5,426 bases of DNA from Cyclobacteriaceae bacterium (GCA_030637245.1 DAOVVI010000168.1:1-5426); one strand, 5' to 3'. Shown: positions 1 to 5,426, counted from the stretch's first letter. Made by a program: numbers and translations. Notes: generated by a model not told the origin, from the sequence alone.

Positions 1-4
1 CATA

Positions 5-88
5 ATGAGAACCCTTGACAGCATTAAAAGTTGGCTCTCAAAGACTAAAATAATTATATTTATTCTTAAAAGTATTATCGGGGTGTAA
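5..88 (+). other. Possible 3' end of an upstream gene or short ORF (27 aa)
   Basis: The frame containing ATG at 5-7 is open from the left edge of the window to a TAA at 86-88, while the other two forward frames have stops within the first 20 bases. From the ATG it would encode 27 residues, starting MRTLDSIKSW and ending in an isoleucine-rich, basic stretch. It could be the C-terminal tail of a protein that begins left of the window, a very small membrane-active peptide, or simply an open stretch in AT-rich leader DNA. No family is recognisable and no ribosome binding site can be judged because the upstream DNA is missing. Confidence 0.2.
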
Positions 89-148
89 CCTTTTAGTAAA
101 GAGGTGGATCATATCAGCGAAAATATTTTTAAACTAAATTATAAAATT

Positions 149-499
149 ATGATGATTCCAATAATGGGTATGATCACAGGTATCATTACCACACTTGCTT
201 TTTTTGTTGCTATTGTGCTTACAGTAAAGTATGTATCAGCAGCCAGAAATAAAGAGAAAATGGCATTGATCGAAAAGGGAGTTGATATTTCTGAGATTTA
301 TCAAAAAAAGGATTATCGAAATGCTACATTGAAAAGTGGAATGTTTTTGGTAGGGGTTGCGCTTGGATTGTTTACTGGATATTTCCTTACTGTATTATCC
401 TCTATTAATTCAGTAGTTTCGTATTTTTCCATGATCTTACTATTTGGTGGGGCAAGTTTAATTATTTTCCATTGGTACAATAGTAAACAGGCCGATTAA
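149..499 (+). CDS. DUF6249-like three-helix membrane protein
   Basis: This encodes a 116-residue inner-membrane protein of unknown function. Numbered from ATG 149, it has a hydrophobic helix at about 3-26, a short charged loop with the signature RNKEKMALIEKG (33-44), a helix at about 62-83 and a third at about 90-108. The RN-E-MALIEKG loop after a first helix is what I associate with Bacteroidota DUF6249 proteins, which often lie beside ECF sigma genes; this is recall, not a search. An alternative GTG start at 104 adds 15 polar residues (MDHISENIF...), but that GTG lies inside the only SD-like string (AGAGGTGG) and has no site of its own. ATG 149 or the adjacent ATG 152 gives the usual short N-terminus leading straight into helix 1. 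The sigma gene follows after 8 nt, so co-transcription is likely. A role as membrane partner or stress sensor of the sigma factor is inference only. Confidence 0.85.
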   Translation: MMIPIMGMITGIITTLAFFVAIVLTVKYVSAARNKEKMALIEKGVDISEIYQKKDYRNATLKSGMFLVGVALGLFTGYFLTVLSSINSVVSYFSMILLFGGASLIIFHWYNSKQAD

Positions 500-507
500 C
501 AATCTGA

Positions 508-1068
508 ATGGATTCAGAATATATAGGAAAAGTTCTGGAAGGCGATACCCATGCATTTCGATATTTTATCGAAAAGTATCGGGATATGGCCTATTCCCTG
601 GCTATGAGCCTCGTGAAAAATGGTCCTATTGCTGAGGAGGTTACCCAGGATGCGTTTTTAAAAGCCTACAAATCGCTGGATAAGTTCGAACAAAGATCAA
701 AGTTTTCAACCTGGTTGTATAAAATTGTCACCAACGAGGGATTGAAACGCATTAGGAAAAAGGACTTTAAATATACTGATGACATTGATGAATTGAATAA
801 CATCAATTATTCAGATGTCAATAATTCTGTTTCAGAACTTACTGAACAGGAGCAGAAATATTATATTAATAAAGGACTTGAAAAGCTTTTACCAAATGAC
901 AGCCTGGTTTTGAGACTATTCTATCTGGATGAAAAAAGTTTGAAAGAAATTAGTGAGATAACAGGTTTTAGCAATACGAATATTAAGACCATCTTGCACC
1001 GTGCGCGGAAAAGATTTTATACCGTGCTAACAGAGGAATTAAGACATGAAATAAAATCGATTTTATGA
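508..1068 (+). CDS. ECF-family RNA polymerase sigma-70 factor
   Basis: This encodes a 186-residue extracytoplasmic-function sigma factor, a cytoplasmic subunit that directs RNA polymerase to a specific promoter set. Region 2 spans about residues 10-84: FRYFIEKYRDMAYSLA (core-binding helix), then AEEVTQDAFLKAYKSL (42-57, the family's E-(D/E)-x-x-Q-(D/E)-x-F signature), then F-x-x-R-S-K-F-S-T-WLYKIVTNEGLKRIRK (60-84, -10 recognition). An acidic, asparagine-rich linker (about 86-115) leads to region 4 (about 120-175): LEKLLPNDSLVLRLFYLDEKS, then the helix-turn-helix LKEISEITGFSNTNIKTILH with RARKRF after it. Length is normal for group-IV sigma factors. ATG 508 is 8 nt after the upstream stop, and the gene's own stop overlaps the next start. 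Lacking region 1.1 and region 3, it is not a housekeeping sigma. The target regulon cannot be read from the window. The call of sigma factor is very secure; the subfamily is not. Confidence 0.97.
   Translation: MDSEYIGKVLEGDTHAFRYFIEKYRDMAYSLAMSLVKNGPIAEEVTQDAFLKAYKSLDKFEQRSKFSTWLYKIVTNEGLKRIRKKDFKYTDDIDELNNINYSDVNNSVSELTEQEQKYYINKGLEKLLPNDSLVLRLFYLDEKSLKEISEITGFSNTNIKTILHRARKRFYTVLTEELRHEIKSIL
1065..1068 (+). promoter_or_regulatory. ATGA stop-start overlap (translational coupling)
   Basis: The bases ATGA hold the start codon of the two-helix membrane protein (1065-1067) and the TGA stop of the sigma factor (1066-1068). Such four-base overlaps typically let terminating ribosomes reinitiate, tying the yield of the second protein to the first, as is common for sigma/anti-sigma pairs. 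No strong Shine-Dalgarno sequence lies just upstream. Confidence 0.8.
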
Positions 1069-1454
1069 AAAAAGAACATAAGGACCTTGATATGTTTTCC
1101 AGAGAGCTGCTTAGTAAAAGTTTGCTAAAGCCGGTATCATCAAATTTTGATGATCAACTCATGGATAAAATACGATTAGCGCCTTCTCCTGCGAAGGTAA
1201 AAACCAATGGCAAAAGTGTTAAAAAAGCATGGATATTTTGGATTATGGCAGTTGCATTTTTATTGATTTCGGTTTTGATTATATCGGAATTCACAGGGGG
1301 ATACTTTATTGAGGTCCGTGATCTTTTCAAGTTGACATTCAATTACGTATTGTATGGTGGCATGGTCCTTTTGATTCCATTGGTCTTGTATCAACTCGAC
1401 ACCTTAATACAATTGATGTTTTGGAAAAAGAATGGAATAATATCCATAACCTGA
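1065..1454 (+). CDS. Two-helix membrane protein, candidate non-canonical anti-sigma factor
   Basis: This encodes a 129-residue protein starting at an ATG that overlaps the sigma stop codon as ATGA, so translation is probably coupled and the two products made in similar amounts. Residues 1-54 are soluble, charged and predicted cytoplasmic, with the stretch KPVSSNFDDQLMDKI (22-36) resembling the short P-x-x-F-x-x-x-(V/L)M-x-x-I helix seen in many small Bacteroidota proteins encoded just after ECF sigma genes. Helix 1 is about 55-76 (WIFWIMAVAFLLISVLII), a short loop with FIEVRDLFK follows, and helix 2 is about 93-117. The tail ends WKKNGIISIT. There are no cysteines and a single histidine, so the H-x3-C-x2-C zinc anti-sigma motif is absent. 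Function as the sigma's membrane tether is inferred from position, coupling and topology; an unrelated small membrane protein is the alternative. Confidence 0.85.
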   Translation: MKKEHKDLDMFSRELLSKSLLKPVSSNFDDQLMDKIRLAPSPAKVKTNGKSVKKAWIFWIMAVAFLLISVLIISEFTGGYFIEVRDLFKLTFNYVLYGGMVLLIPLVLYQLDTLIQLMFWKKNGIISIT

Positions 1455-1500
1455 ATGTATTTTAATCTTTCTAAAACCATCATATTATTATGAAAAACCC

Positions 1501-1516
1501 TTGATTTTCCAATCAA
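1501..1516 (+). terminator. Weak hairpin after the sigma operon, possible terminator
   Basis: TTGATT and AATCAA form a perfect 6-bp stem around a 4-nt TTCC loop, 47 nt after the stop of the third operon gene. The stem has only one G-C pair and is followed by CACTTTGTTTATCT rather than a clean T run, so it is at best a poor intrinsic terminator. It is listed because its position fits the end of the operon. Confidence 0.25.
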
Positions 1517-1551
1517 CACTTTGTTTATCTCTGCAAAAGGCTATCGAAATT

Positions 1552-1581
1552 AGATTATCCTACTTATTTAATTTATAATCT
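1552..1581. repeat. 7-bp inverted repeat AGATTAT / ATAATCT
   Basis: AGATTAT at 1552-1558 is the exact reverse complement of ATAATCT at 1575-1581, with a 16-nt spacer. The centre-to-centre distance is 23 nt, near two helical turns, which would suit a dimeric regulator, but such a match can arise by chance in DNA this AT-rich. Confidence 0.3.
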
Positions 1582-1671
1582 TAATATTCTTTAATATTTA
1601 TGGCTTTTCTATTTGTAAATATTATTAACTACTTAGGAATAAAAGAAACACTGTATTGGAATAATACAAAA

Positions 1672-1698
1672 TTAAAATATAATAATTATATATTTTAA
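1672..1698. repeat. 10-bp perfect all-AT inverted repeat
   Basis: TTAAAATATA at 1672-1681 is the exact reverse complement of TATATTTTAA at 1689-1698, separated by 7 nt. As RNA the stem would be weak; as DNA it could be a binding site or an easily melted, bent segment. It is the longest perfect inverted repeat I noticed in the window, though its pure A/T content makes chance occurrence fairly likely. Confidence 0.4.
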
Positions 1699-1704
1699 CA
1701 ATAA

Positions 1705-1724
1705 TAGCGTACGATTTAACGCTA
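1705..1724. repeat. GC-containing inverted repeat TAGCGT / ACGCTA
   Basis: TAGCGT at 1705-1710 and ACGCTA at 1719-1724 form a perfect 6-bp inverted repeat with an 8-nt spacer, starting only 6 nt after the preceding all-AT repeat. It stands out because GC-containing words are scarce in this gap. It may be an operator for the PKD gene about 250 nt downstream or a stem in a leader or small RNA; no partner protein can be named. Confidence 0.35.
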
Positions 1725-1971
1725 AGAATTTAATAAAATCATATTCAACCAAAAACTTTACATTCATTTATTTAACAGTTCTTTACAGAATTTCAAAATA
1801 ATTACGAAAATCAGCCTTCTCTTTATACCTGTCTTATACATCCGGCATTTCTGTCAAATGTGCCTTTAGGTTAAAATATCTCTACTTTCATAGAACTTTG
1901 CAGCATTAGAAACCACACACCTGAAGTAGTCCATTGCATTTTTGATTAATTTTTATTGAAGGTCGTTCATA

Positions 1972-2040
1972 ATGAAAAGCTTAAAAATTTTTCTGACAGC
2001 ATTATCAGCTATCTGGTTAATGAGCCTGGACGCTCAGGCA
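1972..2040 (+). other. Sec signal peptide of the PKD protein
   Basis: The first 23 residues have a basic start (K2, K5), a hydrophobic core (IFLTALSAIWLMSL) and an A-x-A cleavage site ending at A23, giving a mature N-terminus of Gln-Cys. Cys25 is not preceded by a lipobox, so a lipoprotein is unlikely; export would be by Sec into the periplasm, ahead of any outer-membrane step. Confidence 0.85.
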
Positions 2041-5000
2041 CAATGTACCAGTTCTGATATTATGGAGCCCGGATTTAATTTTATTACAAGTAGCCGGGGT
2101 TGTGCTCCCTTTACTATTGAAATTCAAACGCTTTTTTTAAATTCGACGCCTGGTACAGTTTATCATGTAGATTGGGGAGACGGCAGTTCGGATGAGGATT
2201 ATATCCAGGTAAATAATTATCCCAATGGTCCTATAATCACACATGAGTATGTCGATTCTCCTGTAGAATGCGGATACCAGCTGACCATTGATGTTGAGAA
2301 TGGCTGTAATCCTTCTGGTAGTGTTGATCTGGAACCGATAAACGTGATCGTCTGGACAGAAGATCTCATTTTTTCTGATCCGGATGTATATCGTGTTTGT
2401 CAGGGTTTCGCTTCAAGCATCAGCTTTTCGGATAACAGTACCTGGAATTGTTTTCCAAGAGCAGACGCCAGGGAAAATGCAGATCCGAGATGGATCCAAT
2501 GGATTTACGGTCACGGGGCAAATGGAACAAGAATACCAAATATTAGAGTTGATGGAAATATTCCCGGAGGATTTCCATACTATGATCCTTCATTAGGTAC
2601 TGATCCTGTTTATCCGGTTACGAATATTGATCAGGTCAGCTTGAATGTTCAGGTTCCAGCGACAACTCCCGCGGATATTGGCAAGGATTTTTATATCACT
2701 TTAAATAATTGGAATACGTGTAACCAATATGACGAAGATCTTTCCAATGGTTTTTTAAATCCAATTACTCCTGGCGGGGATAACCCTCCAAGAACATCCG
2801 AATCCAGGATTGTGATAGTAGATGCACCAACTCCGGATTTTGTGGCAAGGAAGGAAAACAGTTCAAATCCCATAGCATGGGATTACTGTATAGATGATAT
2901 TATTTATTTTGATAATGAATCGACAGGTCCTGGAGGTTCTTCTTTAGCTCATACCTGGGAGTTTTATGACGGGCCAAATGTGGCAGATGGCTTGTTAGAT
3001 ACCAAGACCGATAAAAATCCTGTTTTCTCATTTGCTTACGGTGGCCAGAAATTGGTTAGATTGATTGTTGGAGATAATAATGCAGTTGGTGGTTGTAATG
3101 CTGTAGTTGAAAAAGTAGTGAATATCACTCCAACAACCATAGCACAAATCAGTGCATCAAATACAAAATTCTGTAAAACACCCGGATCAGATGAGACATT
3201 CACTGTTACATTTAATGATGTATCTATCGGATCTACGATAAATACGGAATGGAGATGGGAGTTTTACGATGAGAACGACAATTTAGTAAGGGATGAGCCT
3301 AATGCAGGTTATTCTACAGCCGTACCTGTACCTTACAATCAGGATTATTCCAACCCTGGCGTTTATCGTGTAGTGCTTATTTCCAGAGACATTGTTACGC
3401 TTTGTGATACCCGGGATGAAGTAAACATTGTAGTTTATAACAATCCTGAACCATCGTTTGTGTCGGAGAATGTCTGTGAAGGTTTGGCTACAAAATTGAT
3501 TGAAACAACAACACTTCAGAAAATTAAAGACAGCCAGGTAATTCGTTGGGAGTGGGATTATGACTATGATAATGTTACGTTTACACCTGATTCTGTATTT
3601 GACTTAACCAGGCCGGATACATTACTTAGAAAATTTGACTATGGCGTCCACCAGGTGGCTTTACGGGCAACCAACGATCAAAATGGTTGCAACGCCATTT
3701 TTACTGAAGCTATTGAAGTTTATCAAAATCCAACAGCCGCCTTTGTCAAGGATTCACTAAAAGGGTGTAGTCCACTGATAGTCACTTTTGATAATACAGC
3801 AGCAGCTACGCAACCCGTAGCGATTGATGAATATGTCTGGTCTATTGATTATGGCAGTGGATACCTTGATACGCTTCATACTGATCCGAATGGCGCAGAT
3901 TTTACTTCTGTCATGACCACTACGTTTGAAAACTGGTCAACAAGCTCAAAAACCTTCCACATTATATTGAAAGCTATTTCTGAAGATGGTTGTGCAAATT
4001 CAAGCACACCTGACTCAGTAAAGGTATTGCCATCAGTAAAACCTGGTTTCTATTATGTTGATTATGAACCATTGGAAAAAAATTGTTCTCCTGTTGAGGT
4101 TAATTTTCAGGTCGATGAATTTACCATGTCACTTTTGCCTGATGAATTTTCCTGGACTATTAGAAATGAAGAAGGTGTAATTAGAAGTGAAACAACAAAC
4201 CCTTCCTCATCACAGTTTACACATATATTCACAGCTGAAACCAGGGGCATAAATAGCTATTCAATAAAGCTAAATGCAGATATAGAAGACATGTGTGTTG
4301 GAGATTCTACGCTTTTAGTAAATGTCAATCCAATACCGGAATCAGATTTTACAATTGATACACTCGAATTTGGTTGCGATATTATGGTGCTTGAAATTGA
4401 TGCAGTTCAAAAAGGGCTCCTTGAGTACAAATGGACCATCAACAAAGGCGGCATGATTTTCATAAATAAAAGCTATGGGGATAATTTCATTTTTGAAGTT
4501 CCCAGACCGGATCCTGCCTCCCCTAATTTAGAGTTAACCTTTGAGTTGCAAACTGCCAATTACGCATTTTGTAAAAGCGATGTTTCCACTGAATCAATAA
4601 TTGTACCTTCCGAGCCACAATTAAAAGCATCATTTCTAACAAATCCTGAAACACAAGTATTTCCAAATACAACGGTAACTATTGATAACACAAGCACACG
4701 GTCTGAAGCAACTTATTTGTGGGATTTCGGTGATGGAGATACAAGCGTTGATGAAAATCCTACGCCTCATGTTTATGAAAAAGCTGGCAACTATACCATC
4801 ACGCTCAATCTTGAAGAGGACAATTGCGAAAGCATGGATTTTGTAAATATTTTTATTCAACCTGCAACTCCGGAAGCTGATTTCACATTTGATCCCGGAA
4901 AAGGCTGCGCTCCATTAACTGTCAATTTCACCAACCTTACAAAATTTGGCGATCCGGAATCTTACAAGTGGTATTTTGGTCAGGGAGAGGGTATTACAAA

Positions 5001-5426
5001 TGAAGAGCACCCAACGCATACCTACTATGAGCCTGGTGTTTATAGTGTAAAGCTGGAGGCTTCGAACGAAGCAGGAATAACTGATGCGGCTGTAAAAAGG
5101 CTAATCATTGAAGTGTTTCCAAATCCTCACTCAGATTTCCAGATACGACCCGAAACAGTAAAACTACCGGAAGATCCCATATTCACCACAAACCTCTCAT
5201 TTGAGGCAGATTCTTATTTCTGGGATTTTGGCGATGGCGCAAACTCTACTGAATTCGAGCCTAGTCATGTCTATATGGATACAGGCAGATATGATATAAT
5301 GTTGATCGCTAAAACAGTCAAAGGGTGTATAGACACAGTGGTCTATGAAGATATAGTGGAAATTATCGATGGAAATGAAATTCTTATTCGAAATGAATTT
5401 ACGCTAAGTCTTGATGGCCCGACCGG
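1972..5426 (+). CDS. Giant secreted multi-PKD protein, 3' end beyond the window (probable T9SS/gliding-associated cargo)
   Basis: One frame runs from ATG 1972 to the right edge: 1,151 complete codons, no stop. An in-frame TGA at 1957 and no other start between make ATG 1972 the first usable start; GAAGG lies 9 nt before it. Residues 1-23 are a Sec signal peptide (MKSLK, hydrophobic core, likely cleavage after AQA). The mature part is a chain of about eleven Ig-like PKD units: 35-125 (WGDG), 133-283 (WIYGHG), then about 286-386, 390-489, 492-584, 587-685, 690-786, 788-880, 884-962 (WDFGDG), 966-1046 (WYFGQGEG) and 1050-1131 (WDFGDG). Most units begin P-x-x-x-F and carry a GC-P-type cysteine early and a second cysteine 65-77 residues later. 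PKD units are known as extracellular spacers in adhesins and surface enzymes; no catalytic domain is seen. The last residues resemble the start of a CHU_C-type sorting domain. Surface adhesion or matrix function is inferred. Confidence 0.93.
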   Translation, partial: MKSLKIFLTALSAIWLMSLDAQAQCTSSDIMEPGFNFITSSRGCAPFTIEIQTLFLNSTPGTVYHVDWGDGSSDEDYIQVNNYPNGPIITHEYVDSPVECGYQLTIDVENGCNPSGSVDLEPINVIVWTEDLIFSDPDVYRVCQGFASSISFSDNSTWNCFPRADARENADPRWIQWIYGHGANGTRIPNIRVDGNIPGGFPYYDPSLGTDPVYPVTNIDQVSLNVQVPATTPADIGKDFYITLNNWNTCNQYDEDLSNGFLNPITPGGDNPPRTSESRIVIVDAPTPDFVARKENSSNPIAWDYCIDDIIYFDNESTGPGGSSLAHTWEFYDGPNVADGLLDTKTDKNPVFSFAYGGQKLVRLIVGDNNAVGGCNAVVEKVVNITPTTIAQISASNTKFCKTPGSDETFTVTFNDVSIGSTINTEWRWEFYDENDNLVRDEPNAGYSTAVPVPYNQDYSNPGVYRVVLISRDIVTLCDTRDEVNIVVYNNPEPSFVSENVCEGLATKLIETTTLQKIKDSQVIRWEWDYDYDNVTFTPDSVFDLTRPDTLLRKFDYGVHQVALRATNDQNGCNAIFTEAIEVYQNPTAAFVKDSLKGCSPLIVTFDNTAAATQPVAIDEYVWSIDYGSGYLDTLHTDPNGADFTSVMTTTFENWSTSSKTFHIILKAISEDGCANSSTPDSVKVLPSVKPGFYYVDYEPLEKNCSPVEVNFQVDEFTMSLLPDEFSWTIRNEEGVIRSETTNPSSSQFTHIFTAETRGINSYSIKLNADIEDMCVGDSTLLVNVNPIPESDFTIDTLEFGCDIMVLEIDAVQKGLLEYKWTINKGGMIFINKSYGDNFIFEVPRPDPASPNLELTFELQTANYAFCKSDVSTESIIVPSEPQLKASFLTNPETQVFPNTTVTIDNTSTRSEATYLWDFGDGDTSVDENPTPHVYEKAGNYTITLNLEEDNCESMDFVNIFIQPATPEADFTFDPGKGCAPLTVNFTNLTKFGDPESYKWYFGQGEGITNEEHPTHTYYEPGVYSVKLEASNEAGITDAAVKRLIIEVFPNPHSDFQIRPETVKLPEDPIFTTNLSFEADSYFWDFGDGANSTEFEPSHVYMDTGRYDIMLIAKTVKGCIDTVVYEDIVEIIDGNEILIRNEFTLSLDGPT
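2368..2820 (+). other. Distinct second module of the PKD protein (about 150 residues)
   Basis: Residues about 133-283 are longer than the other units and differ in character. They start with a V-C-Q-G cysteine strand (C143), continue through SFSDNSTWNC (C160), and hold RWIQWIYGHG (173-182) in the place of the usual WDFGDG. They end with a segment having GKDFYITLNNWNTCN (238-251, C250) and IVIVDAPTPDF leading into the next unit. From memory, similar RWxxW-Y and NWNxCN segments recur near the N-terminus of other Bacteroidota gliding-associated PKD proteins, so this is probably a conserved module, not decay. Its binding partner is unknown. Confidence 0.55.
2827..5364 (+). repeat. Nine tandem PKD-like units at the protein level
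   Basis: Residues about 286-1131 comprise nine consecutive units of roughly 80-100 residues. Each keeps a tryptophan strand: WEFYDG (329), WRWEFYD (427), WEWDYD (526), WSIDYG (623), WTIRNE (728), WTINKG (821), WDFGDG (917), WYFGQGEG (1000) and WDFGDG (1084). The last three also keep the PKD ending of the type H-x-Y-x-x-x-G-x-Y. The units differ strongly in sequence, so this is an old repeat array and not a recent DNA duplication; no long nucleotide repeat is visible. Confidence 0.8.
5365..5426 (+). other. Probable start of a gliding-motility-associated (CHU_C/T9SS type B) C-terminal domain
   Basis: After the last PKD unit the protein reads ILIRNEFTLSLDG (1137-1149). This has the same spacing as the typical opening of the family's C-terminal sorting domain, I-x-x-P-N-x-F-T-P-N-x-D-G in generic form: I, N, F, T, D and G match, while the two prolines and the Asn-Gly are replaced. 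Only about 20 residues are present, so this is a tentative call. If right, the protein is exported across the outer membrane by T9SS and ends about 80-90 residues past the window. Confidence 0.4.

Larger units (their letters stand above)
1455..1971. other. AT-rich 517-nt intergenic region without a convincing gene
   Basis: This gap separates the sigma operon from the giant PKD gene. It is strongly AT-rich, and I find no reading frame on either strand with coding character. It holds several inverted repeats (listed separately) and a direct repeat, TTAATATT at 1581-1588 and 1591-1598, exactly 10 nt apart. It should contain the end of the operon transcript and the promoter and leader of the PKD gene. 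A partial match to the Bacteroidota -7 box TAnnTTTG occurs at 1893-1900 (GAACTTTG), but no clear -33 TTG is spaced correctly, so the promoter is not fixed. A small RNA or long 5' leader cannot be excluded. Confidence 0.6.

Noticed and set aside
15..60. TTGACA at 15-20 as a -35 element for the sigma operon
   Set aside because: No matching -10 hexamer lies 16-18 nt downstream, and the enterobacterial-type consensus is not used by Bacteroidota housekeeping sigma.
1154..1342. Minus-strand open frame of 62 codons opposite the candidate anti-sigma gene
   Set aside because: It lies entirely antisense to a well-supported coupled gene and shows no recognisable protein features.
1893..1900. GAACTTTG as a Bacteroidota -7 promoter box for the PKD gene
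   Set aside because: It matches five of six defined positions of TAnnTTTG, but no TTG is found at the expected -33 spacing, so it is not listed as a promoter.
1455..1971. CRISPR array, tRNA or insertion-sequence remnant in the AT-rich gap
   Set aside because: No regularly spaced repeats with unique spacers, no cloverleaf-like GC stems and no transposase fragment were seen.
2035..2046. Lipoprotein processing at Cys25 of the PKD protein
   Set aside because: The residues before the cysteine are Q-A-Q, not a lipobox; an A-x-A signal peptidase I site fits better.
2384..2596. Plus-strand 70-codon frame within the PKD gene
   Set aside because: It is an out-of-frame shadow of the long PKD reading frame, which has signal peptide and domain evidence.
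2691..2873. Minus-strand 60-codon frame within the PKD gene
   Set aside because: It is antisense to the PKD coding frame, without family resemblance or its own start context.
4636..4860. Minus-strand 74-codon frame within the PKD gene
   Set aside because: It is antisense to PKD unit 9, which has a canonical WDFGDG motif in the sense frame; the cysteine-rich look is a reading artefact.

Overview
The window looks like chromosome of a Bacteroidota bacterium, most likely a Cytophagales-type marine or soil organism. The evidence is low GC, little use of Shine-Dalgarno sites, a DUF6249-like membrane protein next to an ECF sigma factor, and a giant PKD-repeat secreted protein of the gliding/type IX secretion (T9SS) cargo type. 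Genus-level placement is not possible from the sequence alone.

Region 1 (1-103) is a leader containing a 28-codon open frame (5-88) that could be the tail of an upstream gene or chance. Region 2 (149-1454) is a tight three-gene operon on the + strand: a three-helix membrane protein of DUF6249 type, an ECF-family RNA polymerase sigma factor 8 nt later, and a two-helix membrane protein whose ATG overlaps the sigma stop codon (ATGA). The third gene sits where an anti-sigma factor is expected, but it has no cysteine and no zinc-binding anti-sigma motif. The simplest reading is a membrane-linked sigma/anti-sigma switch with DUF6249 as an accessory membrane partner; this is inferred from gene order and topology.

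Region 3 (1455-1971) is a very AT-rich 517-nt gap with no convincing gene. It holds four inverted repeats, including a 10-bp all-AT one (1672-1698) directly followed by a GC-containing one (1705-1724), and a 10-nt-period direct repeat.

Region 4 (1972-5426, running off the right edge) is one uninterrupted reading frame of 1,151 complete codons. It encodes a Sec-exported, extracellular multi-PKD protein: a signal peptide, a PKD-like unit with WGDG, a distinctive ~150-residue second module, then nine further PKD-like units. Only units 9 and 11 keep the canonical WDFGDG; most of the others keep a tryptophan strand and a regular pair of cysteines. The final residues in the window align by spacing with the opening motif of the gliding-motility-associated (CHU_C/T9SS type B) C-terminal domain, so the gene probably ends roughly 80-90 codons beyond the edge.

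I see no CRISPR array, tRNA, rRNA, transposase or defence system. The most interesting points are the non-canonical sigma/anti-sigma operon and the architecture of the giant PKD protein.
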